Positions 25,748 to 33,151 of a stretch of DNA of 64,000 nucleotides are shown here, one piece after another. Each line of letters opens with the position of its first letter. Position 1 is the first letter of the stretch. The DNA is from CAVDRM01 sp963626285. Its GTDB lineage: Bacteria; Bacillota; Clostridia; Christensenellales; Aristaeellaceae. Under the pieces are notes generated by a model, which saw only the letters and a list, made by a program, of their open reading frames with translations, did not search any database and had not been told where the DNA came from. The translations under genes were made by a program, and so were the position numbers. The stretch covers positions 10,033-74,032 of the forward strand of contig CAVFWQ010000002.1 of NCBI GenBank assembly GCA_963626285.1. Reading direction: 5' to 3'.

Positions 25748-26967
25748 TGAGTACGTTTCAGAAAAGGCTGGCGCGGCGCTATGCGCGCAATCCCCGCCTC
25801 GTGGGGCACGCCGCCGCTTTCACCCTGGTCGCCCTGCTGCTGATCGCTTTGAGCGTCTGGGGCTTTACCTCCCTGCACACGGTGGAGGGAAAGACCTTTG
25901 AAGAGGCAGTCAAGATGGCCAAGACGCAGACTTTGGCGCGCAATTTCAAAGACCTCTCCTTCTCCGAAAAGGTCTATTACACCTCCCAGCACAGCTATGT
26001 TTTTCTGCTGATTTCCGGCGCTGTCTGCGCGGCCGTGTCCGCCCTGCTCTGGCGCGTCATTTTCCGGCGGGATCTGACGAAGAAGCACGAGGTCTCCGGC
26101 TATCTGGAGGCGTTTGACTTCGTCCTGCCGTTCATGATCGGTCTGGCCGTGTTCACCGTCTACCCCATCATCAACGTGGTGCTGCTCTCCTTCAAGGAAA
26201 AATACAAGCAGCTTTCGGACTCCTTCGCCTCGTGGGGCTTTGCCAACTACACCAAGGTATTGAACGACGCCCGCTTCATCTCCGCCCTCAAAAACACGGG
26301 CGAATATGTGCTGTTCGTCGTGCCCATCTCCACCTGCCTGGCCATCGTCATCGCCAATCTTCTTAACAAAAAGGTGAAGCTGAACGCCCTCTTCCAGACC
26401 GCGTACTTCCTGCCGATGGTCACGGCGGCGATGGCGACCGGCCTTGCGTGGAAATTCATGTTCAACTTCCAGAGCGGCCCTATCAACTATGTATTGGGGC
26501 TGTTCGGCATCGAGCCGGTGGAATGGATCACCAAGGCGCAGTACAACATCTGGGCGCTGATCATCTACGGCATCTGGAACATCCTGCCCTTTACCATCAT
26601 TCTGATGATCTCGGGGCTTCAGAACATCGACGAAACCTATTACACGGCGGCGCGGGTGGACGGCGCCCGTTCCATGCGCATCTTTTTCCGCATCACCGTG
26701 CCGCTCCTTGCCCCGACCATTTCTCTGGTGCTTATCATCAATTCCATCTCCAGCGCCAAGGTCTTCAACGACCTCTTTCCCCTCTTTAATTCCAACCCCG
26801 GCACCTATAACAACCTGTACACCGTTGTTTACTACATCTATAAAAAGGCGTTTAACAGCAGCCCGAACGATTTGGGCGGCGCGTCTGCGGCGGCCATTGT
26901 CCTGTTCCTCATCCTCTTTGTGCTGACCATGCTCCAGCAGTGGATCCAGCGCAAGTGGCGTTATTAA
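25747..26967 (+). CDS. ABC transporter permease, MalF/UgpA type
   Basis: 406 residues. A cytoplasmic N-terminus and one helix (about 24-44), an external loop of about 45 residues, a second helix (75-95), then six helices of a binding-protein-dependent transport domain. The EAA loop YTAARVDGARSMRIFFRITVP contacts the ATPase. The N-terminal two-helix extension resembles MalF rather than the shorter UgpA. It forms the heterodimeric pore with the next gene. Overlaps the ATPase gene by one base. Confidence 0.92.
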   Translation: MSTFQKRLARRYARNPRLVGHAAAFTLVALLLIALSVWGFTSLHTVEGKTFEEAVKMAKTQTLARNFKDLSFSEKVYYTSQHSYVFLLISGAVCAAVSALLWRVIFRRDLTKKHEVSGYLEAFDFVLPFMIGLAVFTVYPIINVVLLSFKEKYKQLSDSFASWGFANYTKVLNDARFISALKNTGEYVLFVVPISTCLAIVIANLLNKKVKLNALFQTAYFLPMVTAAMATGLAWKFMFNFQSGPINYVLGLFGIEPVEWITKAQYNIWALIIYGIWNILPFTIILMISGLQNIDETYYTAARVDGARSMRIFFRITVPLLAPTISLVLIINSISSAKVFNDLFPLFNSNPGTYNNLYTVVYYIYKKAFNSSPNDLGGASAAAIVLFLILFVLTMLQQWIQRKWRY

Positions 26968-26976
26968 AGGGGGCGA

Positions 26977-27855
26977 ATGTTCGTGAGCAAGCAATTTGTC
27001 AATGACCTGCGCCCCTCTCTCGTGCGTGACAGGATCCTGCCCTTTGTCCTGACCTTCCTCAAGTATTTTCTCCTGACCGCCGGCGCCGTGCTGATGGTGT
27101 TCCCCTTCTATTGGATGTTCACCACCGCGTTTAAGACCAACGCCGAGGCCGTGCGCTTCCCCCCGCAGTGGATCCCCTCGCACCTTGAATGGCAGAACTT
27201 CGTCACCGCCTTCAACACCGCGCCCTTCGGCACATACTTTTTAAACTCCATCATCGTGACGGTCTCCTGCGTCATTCTGACGGGCGTGACCACCATTTTC
27301 GGCGCGTTCGCCTTCTCCCGCCTCCGCTTTCCGGGGCGCACGCTGATTTTTTCCCTGCTCATCTCGCTGATGATGGTGCCGTTTGAAATGCTGACCATCA
27401 CCAACTATCAGACCGTGGCCAAGCTGGGGCTCATCAGCACAAAGACCGCACTGGTCGTCCCCTTCATGTCCAGCATCTTTTACACCTTTATTCTGCGGAA
27501 TTTCTTTGATTCCGTGCCGGACAGCCTCTACCAGTCCGCCCGCGTGGACGGCGCGACCAACTGGTTCTACCTCTGGCGCGTCATGGTGCCGATCGCGCGG
27601 CCGTCCCTCATGACCATCGTCCTGCTGAATGCCATCGCCTCGTGGAACTCCTTCATGTGGCCGATGCTCGTCACCAATGTGCCGGAGAGCTACACGCTGA
27701 CGATGGGTCTTCTCGTCTTTACCTCCGAGGGAGGCCCCGACCCGAACCTGCAGATGGCCGCCTCCACCATCGTCGTCATCCCCGTCATCATCCTCTTTCT
27801 CTTCTGCCGCAAGCAAATCGTCAACGGCGTGGCCAGAGGCGGCATCAAGGGATAA
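26977..27855 (+). CDS. ABC transporter permease, MalG/UgpE type
   Basis: 292 residues with six helices and the EAA loop YQSARVDGATNWFYLWRVMVP. The N-terminal half pairs with the MalF-type partner; the C-terminus GGIKG is typical of carbohydrate permeases of this family. The start is uncertain: ATG 26977 is only five bases from AAAGGGGG, while GTG 26983 has the better spacing of nine to ten bases. Third and last gene of the importer operon; a cluster of hairpins follows. Confidence 0.92.
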   Translation: MFVSKQFVNDLRPSLVRDRILPFVLTFLKYFLLTAGAVLMVFPFYWMFTTAFKTNAEAVRFPPQWIPSHLEWQNFVTAFNTAPFGTYFLNSIIVTVSCVILTGVTTIFGAFAFSRLRFPGRTLIFSLLISLMMVPFEMLTITNYQTVAKLGLISTKTALVVPFMSSIFYTFILRNFFDSVPDSLYQSARVDGATNWFYLWRVMVPIARPSLMTIVLLNAIASWNSFMWPMLVTNVPESYTLTMGLLVFTSEGGPDPNLQMAASTIVVIPVIILFLFCRKQIVNGVARGGIKG

Positions 27856-27865
27856 GCCTCTTTCT

Positions 27866-28036
27866 GCGTGTCAAAAAACTGCATTTTTGACACGCTCCAT
27901 GCAGGATGAAGTGCTTCATCCTGCATGGGAAGGCTGCGGAAATGATTTTTCTGTGCTGACTATCCTAACAATCGCTTCGCCCGACCGGCAAAGCCGGTCG
28001 ATACGATTAAAAATGAAGGGGCATCGGTCCCTTCAT
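27866..28036. repeat. Cluster of four inverted repeats
   Basis: In the 340-base gap after the permease: a 12-bp stem at 27866-27895 (GCGTGTCAAAAA/TTTTTGACACGC); a perfect 15-bp stem with a 2-base loop at 27897-27928 (CCATGCAGGATGAAG and complement); an 8-bp stem CGACCGGC/GCCGGTCG at 27982-28000; and an 8-bp stem ATGAAGGG/CCCTTCAT at 28013-28036. No open frame of note. The first may be the permease terminator; the others are unexplained. Confidence 0.7.
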
Positions 28037-28074
28037 GCATCCCCAGGAATGTCTGCGGACTTGTTCGGCAGTCT

Positions 28075-28104
28075 GAAAGCCCGCGAAAAAACGGGCTTTC
28101 TTTT
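28075..28104 (+). terminator. Rho-independent terminator
   Basis: Stem GAAAGCCCG (28075-28083)/CGGGCTTTC (28092-28100) with an A-rich loop, followed by CTTTT. It ends the hairpin-rich region before the esterase gene. Confidence 0.75.
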
Positions 28105-28194
28105 CACGGTATGTTTTTTATCAATTTTTCTTGACGGTTCGGCCGGCGAAGAGTAATCTTGTTCACGAAAGCTATGCAGACGGGAGGGGCGGCG

Positions 28195-29118
28195 ATGCCG
28201 ACAAAAACGAGCCGGCTCATGCTGCGGTTTCTGAAAGAGAACCCGCTGGCGGCGGGCATTGCGAAAACGAACAGCGTGATGGACTTTGAGCCGCCTGTTC
28301 GGATGCTGGAAAAGCTGCGCATCGAGGGAACGAGGGTGCGGCAGGTGCGCGGCACGCCGTGCCCTGCGCTGTGGGTGCGGCCGAAGGGGGAAAGGCTGAA
28401 GCACAAGACGCTGCTCCACCTGCACGGCGGGGCGTATGTGTCGGGCGGGCTTTTGCAGGCGTATGCCGTCATTGCGCCCGTCTGCGCCCGCAGCGGGGTG
28501 CAGGCGCTGACCTTTGCCTACCGTCTGGCGCCCGAATACCCGTATCCGGCGCAGCTTCAGGACGCGCTTTCCATGTACGACTGGCTGGAGAACGCGGGCT
28601 ATGCGGCGAAGGACATCCTGCTGGTCGGCGAGAGCGCGGGCGGCAATCTGGCCTTGGCGCTGACGCGGGCGCTGCGAGGGCAGGGACGGCCGCTTCCGGC
28701 GGGGCTGTGTCTCCTGTCGCCGTGGTGCGATTTGATGCAGGAGGGCGAGAGCTACGAAAAAAACAAGGCCGTTGACGCGACCCTGGACGCCTCTTCCCTG
28801 AAGCAAAGCGCGCTGGACTTTGCGGGCGGAAACGCTTCGCTCCTGAGCGACCCCATGCTCTGCCCGCTCAGGGCGGACTTTCACGGCTTTCCCCCGACGC
28901 AGATCCACTGCGGGACGCACGAGCTGCTGCAAAGCGATTCGAGGTCCCTGCTGGAATGCATGAAGCGGGACGGCACGGCCGCGCAGCTGTTTGAATGGGA
29001 GGGGATGTGCCATGTGTTCCAGATCTTCCCGTTTGAGGAGAGCAGGCAGTCGCTCAGAATCATGGGGGATTTTATCCACACGTTTTCAGCGGACGGCGAA
29101 GCGGGCGGGAAAGCATGA
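28195..29118 (+). CDS. Alpha/beta hydrolase (hormone-sensitive-lipase-like esterase)
   Basis: 307 residues. The oxyanion-hole motif HGGAYVSGG at 77-85 and nucleophile S147 in GESAGGN mark the HSL (family IV) esterases. Asp in SDPMLCPLRADF and the His in MCHVF near the end complete the triad in the expected order. It should hydrolyse short acyl esters; the natural substrate is unknown. The ATG at 28195 follows GGGAGGGG by five bases; a TTG at 28159 is in frame but has no site. Stands alone between a terminator and the pgsA promoter. Confidence 0.88.
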   Translation: MPTKTSRLMLRFLKENPLAAGIAKTNSVMDFEPPVRMLEKLRIEGTRVRQVRGTPCPALWVRPKGERLKHKTLLHLHGGAYVSGGLLQAYAVIAPVCARSGVQALTFAYRLAPEYPYPAQLQDALSMYDWLENAGYAAKDILLVGESAGGNLALALTRALRGQGRPLPAGLCLLSPWCDLMQEGESYEKNKAVDATLDASSLKQSALDFAGGNASLLSDPMLCPLRADFHGFPPTQIHCGTHELLQSDSRSLLECMKRDGTAAQLFEWEGMCHVFQIFPFEESRQSLRIMGDFIHTFSADGEAGGKA

Positions 29119-29147
29119 TGTTTTTGCATTCTTTCTGCGCGCTCCGT

Positions 29148-29176
29148 TTGCACTCACCGGCATTTTGTGCTATACT
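29148..29176 (+). promoter_or_regulatory. Promoter for pgsA
   Basis: TTGCAC (29148-29153), a 17-base spacer, TATACT (29171-29176) with TG-n extension. Confidence 0.75.
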
Positions 29177-29209
29177 TTCAGCATCGCAAAGGAGTGAGAC
29201 GGACTGCGT

Positions 29210-29767
29210 ATGAAGAAGGAACGGGAAAACATCTGGAATGTCCCCAATGTGCTGACCATGATTCGCTTTCTGCTGCTCCCCGTGTATTGGGTGCTGATGA
29301 GCGAAGACTGTTATTATCAGGCGCTGGCCGTTTATGTGGCCGCATCCCTGACCGATTTGGCGGACGGCTACCTTGCGCGGAAGCATGACCAGATTACCAA
29401 TTTCGGCAAGCTGATGGATCCGCTGGCGGACAAGCTGATGGTGCTGTCCGTGATGCTGTCGCTGGTCATCAAGGGCATTCTGCCCGCCCTGCCACTGATC
29501 ATTCTGGCGGTCAAGGAGGGGCTGATGGTGCTGGGCGGCGCCGTCATGCTCAGGCACGGCGTGGTGGTGTACTCGAAATTCATCGGAAAATTCGCGCAGA
29601 CGCTGGTCGTCTGCTCCCTGATTTTATCCTTCTTCCATGCATTCTGGACGCGCATCGGCATTCCCGTGCACCGCATCCTGCTCTGGACGGGCGTGGCGGC
29701 AACGCTCTGCGCGCTGGTCTTTTATGCATCAAACTGCGTCAAGCAGCTGAAAGAACATAAGGAATGA
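29210..29767 (+). CDS. pgsA: CDP-diacylglycerol-glycerol-3-phosphate 3-phosphatidyltransferase
   Basis: 185 residues with five to six membrane helices. The CDP-alcohol phosphotransferase signature D-x2-DG-x2-AR-x8-G-x3-D-x3-D is seen as DLADGYLARKHDQITNFGKL followed by MDPLADK. It makes phosphatidylglycerophosphate, the committed step to PG and cardiolipin. The start WNVPNVLTMIRFLLLP is typical of PgsA. The ATG at 29210 is 15 bases after AAGGAG, an unusually long spacing; no better start is present. A terminator follows, so it is monocistronic. Confidence 0.93.
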   Translation: MKKERENIWNVPNVLTMIRFLLLPVYWVLMSEDCYYQALAVYVAASLTDLADGYLARKHDQITNFGKLMDPLADKLMVLSVMLSLVIKGILPALPLIILAVKEGLMVLGGAVMLRHGVVVYSKFIGKFAQTLVVCSLILSFFHAFWTRIGIPVHRILLWTGVAATLCALVFYASNCVKQLKEHKE

Positions 29768-29778
29768 ATATTCGCCTC

Positions 29779-29803
29779 AAAGCCCCCGCTTCGGGGCTTT
29801 TTT
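29779..29803 (+). terminator. Rho-independent terminator after pgsA
   Basis: AAAGCCCC (29779-29786)/GGGGCTTT (29793-29800), then a T-run to 29803. Confidence 0.9.
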
Positions 29804-29848
29804 CGTAGAAAGGAAGCCACACGGCGGTGTCCCGCAGATTTTCCTCGT

Positions 29849-29877
29849 TTGACATCCCGCAGTCCGCTCTGTATAAT
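29849..29877 (+). promoter_or_regulatory. Consensus promoter for the epimerase operon
   Basis: TTGACA (29849-29854), exactly 17 bases, TATAAT (29872-29877): a full sigma-A consensus, implying strong expression. Confidence 0.9.
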
Positions 29878-29908
29878 GAAGGGGAAAACGGATGACGGAG
29901 GCGTTGGC

Positions 29909-31012
29909 ATGAAAATTACGGCGGTTGAGTGGGGGCGCGTTTCCATCCCGCTGCGTACGGCGTTCAAGACGGCGCAGCGGACGGCGACCGTTGCGGAAGA
30001 AAACATTTTGAAGCTCTGCACCGATACGGGCGCGGTGGGCTACGGCGAAGCGCCCGCCACGGGCGTCGTGACGGGCGATACCTCCGGCTCGATCGCCGCG
30101 GCGTTTGAAAGGCATATCGGCCCTGCCCTGCTGGGGCGGGACGTGGATGACTTTGAGGATCTGATGCGGCTCGTCCAGCGCTCCATGGTGCATAACACCA
30201 GCCCCAAGGCGGCGGCGGACATGGCGCTGTGGGACCTGTACGGGCAGAGGTACGGCATTTCGGTCTTCAAGCTGCTGGGCGGCGCACGCTCGCATCTGGT
30301 AACCGATTTGACCATCAGCGTGAATCCGCCGGAGGAAATGGCGCGGGACGCGGAGGAAGCCATCCGGCGCGGGTTTGACTGCCTGAAGCTCAAGGTCGGC
30401 GTTGACCCTGCCCTGGACACGGCGCGGCTCAAGGCCATCCGAAGCGTCGTTCCCAAGGAAACGGTCATCCGCATTGACGCAAATCAGGCGTGGACGCCCA
30501 GGCAGGCCGTGCGCATCCTGAACGATATGCAGGCGCAGGGGCTGAACATCGAGTTTGCGGAGCAGCCCGTCGCCGCCCATGATCTGGAAGGGCTCAAGTA
30601 TGTCACCGAGCGCAGCGACGTCCCCATTCTGGCGGACGAGGCGGTCTTTTCTCCGGACGACGCGCTGAAAATTCTGCAGATGCACGCGGCGGATCTCATC
30701 AACATCAAGCTCATGAAGTGCGGCGGCATCCATAACGGTTTAAAGATCGCAACCCTTGCTGAGCTGTACGGCGTGGAGTGCATGATCGGCTGTATGCTGG
30801 AGGGGCGCGTAGCGGTCAACGCGGCGGTGCATCTGGCGTGTGCGCGGAAGATCATCACGCACATCGACCTGGACGGCCCGCTCCTGTGCGCAAAGGACCC
30901 CGTTCACGGCGGCGCCGTGTTCAACGAAAAGGACATCACCCTGCCCGATACGCCGGGGCTCGGCGTGACGGGCATCGACGGCTACGAGAAAATCGGCCGG
31001 CTGGAGGCATGA
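29909..31012 (+). CDS. L-Ala-D/L-Glu epimerase (dipeptide epimerase)
   Basis: 367 residues of the enolase superfamily. The second KxK lysine pair is K160/K162 (LKLKVG); metal ligands follow at D190 (RIDANQAW), EFAEQP and LADEA; and the opposite lysine is in INIKLMKCGG. The C-terminal IDLDGP provides the DxD motif that binds the dipeptide amino group in Ala-Glu epimerases and separates them from muconate cycloisomerases. It converts L-Ala-D-Glu from murein to L-Ala-L-Glu for reuse. The ATG at 29909 follows GGAGG by seven bases. It overlaps the M20 peptidase gene, which could cleave the epimerised dipeptide. Confidence 0.85.
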   Translation: MKITAVEWGRVSIPLRTAFKTAQRTATVAEENILKLCTDTGAVGYGEAPATGVVTGDTSGSIAAAFERHIGPALLGRDVDDFEDLMRLVQRSMVHNTSPKAAADMALWDLYGQRYGISVFKLLGGARSHLVTDLTISVNPPEEMARDAEEAIRRGFDCLKLKVGVDPALDTARLKAIRSVVPKETVIRIDANQAWTPRQAVRILNDMQAQGLNIEFAEQPVAAHDLEGLKYVTERSDVPILADEAVFSPDDALKILQMHAADLINIKLMKCGGIHNGLKIATLAELYGVECMIGCMLEGRVAVNAAVHLACARKIITHIDLDGPLLCAKDPVHGGAVFNEKDITLPDTPGLGVTGIDGYEKIGRLEA

Positions 31013-32283
31013 TGAGCGAGGAAGAACGGCTGGTCGTGCGGGCGCTGTCCGTTTCGGTGCAGCACCGGACGTTTGCGGGCGAAGACGCGGCGGTGTTCCG
31101 CCGTTTCCACACGGCTTTGAGCGAGCTGTTCCCGCTGGTGTTTTCAAAAGGGCGCGTTCAGGTGGCGGAAGAGCGCGGGCTGCTCATCTGTCTGCCCGGC
31201 GGGCAGGGCGCAAGGCCGCTCCTGTTCCTGTCGCACATGGACGTCGTTCCGGCGCGGTTCGAGGACAGGTGGATGCATCCGCCGTTTTCCGGCCGCGTGG
31301 CGGATGGCTATGTTTACGGGCGCGGCACATTGGACATGAAGGGGCATCTGTGCGCCCTGCTGACGGCGGCGGAAACGCTCCTTCAAAGCGGCTGGCAGCC
31401 CAAGGGCGACATTTATTTTGCCTTTTCCGCGGACGAGGAAAAGCGCGGCGAGAGCATGAGGGGGCTGTGCGACCTGCTCCGTGCGGCCGGCGTGGAACCT
31501 GCCTTTGTCCTGGACGAGGGCGGCTGCGTGACCGCCTATACCCGCCTGCATAAAGCCCCGGCCGCGCTGGTGGGCGTGGCCGAAAAGGGGCGCGTGGTCT
31601 TTTCCCTGACCACGCAGGCGGATGTGGGCGCGGAGCGGCTCCTGCGTGCCGGCTCGAAGGTCTCCGCCATGCGGCTCAAGCCGAGGCTGACCGGAGAGGT
31701 CGAAAAAACGCTGGAGCTTTTGTCGCCGCTGGCGGGCGCACCGCTCAAGACCCCCAGCAGGCACTTGGCGAACCCCTTTTTCCGCCTGAGCGCGCTGCAT
31801 ATCCTGCTGCGCATACGGGAGATGCAGTATGCCGTGCGCAGTCAGGTGTCGCTCTTGCGTCTGTCCGGCGACGCGCTGGACTATGAGCGCCCGACGCTGG
31901 TCTACAGCGCGTCCCTGTTGCAGGGCGACGAGGCGCAGGCGTTTGTGAAAAGGCTGGAAAAGCTGCTGCGGCGGGACGGCGTGAACATCCGCGTGGAGCG
32001 CATCGAGGAGCCGAGCTGCGTATCGCCCGCCGAGGGATCCGCGTGGGAGGCGGTCGAGACCGCCATCAACGTGCATTTCCCCCACGTTCCCGTTGTGCCG
32101 TACCTGATTCAGGGCGGCACGGATGCGCGGCGCATGGAGCCCATCTGCCCCTACATCTACCGCTTCAGCCCCTTCCTGCTTTCGCCGGAGGAAACGGCGA
32201 GGATCCACCGCACGGACGAAAGGATATCCGTGGAAAACCTGACCCGCGGCGTACAGTTCTTTAAACAGATTTTACAGGCATAA
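31012..32283 (+). CDS. M20 family metallopeptidase
   Basis: 423 residues. Metal site: H75 and D77 (SHMDVVP), D108 (GTLDMKG), E142/E143 (DEEKRG); the C-terminal GGTDARRM lies where the last metal ligand usually occurs, with Arg in place of the usual His. The lid/dimerisation domain is in the middle. The family includes ArgE, DapE, PepV and carboxypeptidase G2. Tandem ATGs at 31009 and 31012 overlap the epimerase stop; 31012 has the better spacing. The context (Ala-Glu epimerase before it) suggests hydrolysis of murein-derived dipeptides; this is inference. Confidence 0.85.
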   Translation: MSEEERLVVRALSVSVQHRTFAGEDAAVFRRFHTALSELFPLVFSKGRVQVAEERGLLICLPGGQGARPLLFLSHMDVVPARFEDRWMHPPFSGRVADGYVYGRGTLDMKGHLCALLTAAETLLQSGWQPKGDIYFAFSADEEKRGESMRGLCDLLRAAGVEPAFVLDEGGCVTAYTRLHKAPAALVGVAEKGRVVFSLTTQADVGAERLLRAGSKVSAMRLKPRLTGEVEKTLELLSPLAGAPLKTPSRHLANPFFRLSALHILLRIREMQYAVRSQVSLLRLSGDALDYERPTLVYSASLLQGDEAQAFVKRLEKLLRRDGVNIRVERIEEPSCVSPAEGSAWEAVETAINVHFPHVPVVPYLIQGGTDARRMEPICPYIYRFSPFLLSPEETARIHRTDERISVENLTRGVQFFKQILQA

Positions 32284-32306
32284 TTTGATTGACTTTTGAG
32301 GCGCGC

Positions 32307-33083
32307 ATGAAACGACTGCTCACTTTTTTGCTTCTTTTATCCCTGCTTGTCCCCGCCTGCGCGGAGGAAGCCGCACGGCTGCCGGACACGACCTATGAGC
32401 TGGCGCCCTTGGTGACGCTTTCCGAGGGCGAGGAGCTTGTTTTGACGCTCCAGAGTTCCTATTATTCGGGCGAAACGGTCTACAAGGGCTCGACCGGCAA
32501 GGTGCTGACGGGCGCGTGCGCCCTGCACTGCGCCGCCGTGGTCATCACCAACCTGACGGGCAAAACGGTCACGGCGCAGGAGGCCGCCCGCGCCAACAAC
32601 ATCAGCAAGACCTCCGGCAAATACTGGTCGGCGTTCGTGTCGTGGGGCAAGCTGGGCAACTCCTTCGGCGTGGACTTTGAGAGCTTCGATCTGGCGCAGT
32701 ACGGCTCGCGCCTGCGCGCCAACGGCACGGATAAGGTCGAGCGGCGGCAGAAAAAGCTGGACATGATCGTCGAGGCGCTGGAAAATTATGCCGGCGCGAG
32801 CGGGCTGATCGTGCATTTCAACGCGACCGGCCAGCTCAACGGCAGCGGCAAGCGCCATGCCGTGGTGGTGGTGGGGTACATCCAAAAAGACGGCGTCGTG
32901 ACCGACCTTCTGCTCAGCGATTCCTCCGTTCCCGCGCCGGCGGGCGCGTGCGTGCGCCTGAGCCAAAGCTCCCTGCCCCTGTCCATGCTGGGCGAAAAGC
33001 GGCTGGCAAAGACGGCGGAGAGCGAGCTGGCCGCGCTGATGATGGACTATGCCGTGTCGTACCGCTATGTTTTCGCGGAATAA
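32307..33083 (+). CDS. Exported C39-like cysteine peptidase
   Basis: 258 residues. Signal peptide MKRLLTFLLLLSLLVPACA, possibly cleaved after ACA. The core matches the C39_2 papain-like fold: nucleophile C71 in GACALHCAAVVITNLTGKTV (the position of Cys in GCGPTSAA), H184 in RHAVVVVGY and D205 in LLLSDSS. These proteins act outside the cell on peptides or cell-wall material. GAGG precedes the ATG at 32307. Twenty-three bases after the M20 gene and 68 before PBP1A, it fits a cell-wall operon. Alternatively it is a non-catalytic relative, since the glutamine of the oxyanion hole is not obvious. Confidence 0.75.
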   Translation: MKRLLTFLLLLSLLVPACAEEAARLPDTTYELAPLVTLSEGEELVLTLQSSYYSGETVYKGSTGKVLTGACALHCAAVVITNLTGKTVTAQEAARANNISKTSGKYWSAFVSWGKLGNSFGVDFESFDLAQYGSRLRANGTDKVERRQKKLDMIVEALENYAGASGLIVHFNATGQLNGSGKRHAVVVVGYIQKDGVVTDLLLSDSSVPAPAGACVRLSQSSLPLSMLGEKRLAKTAESELAALMMDYAVSYRYVFAE

Positions 33084-33151
33084 AACCCGCGCCTCTTTCG
33101 TTCTATGGTCGGGGAGAGGCAAAAGACCTGAAGGCTGAAAGGATTTGGAAG

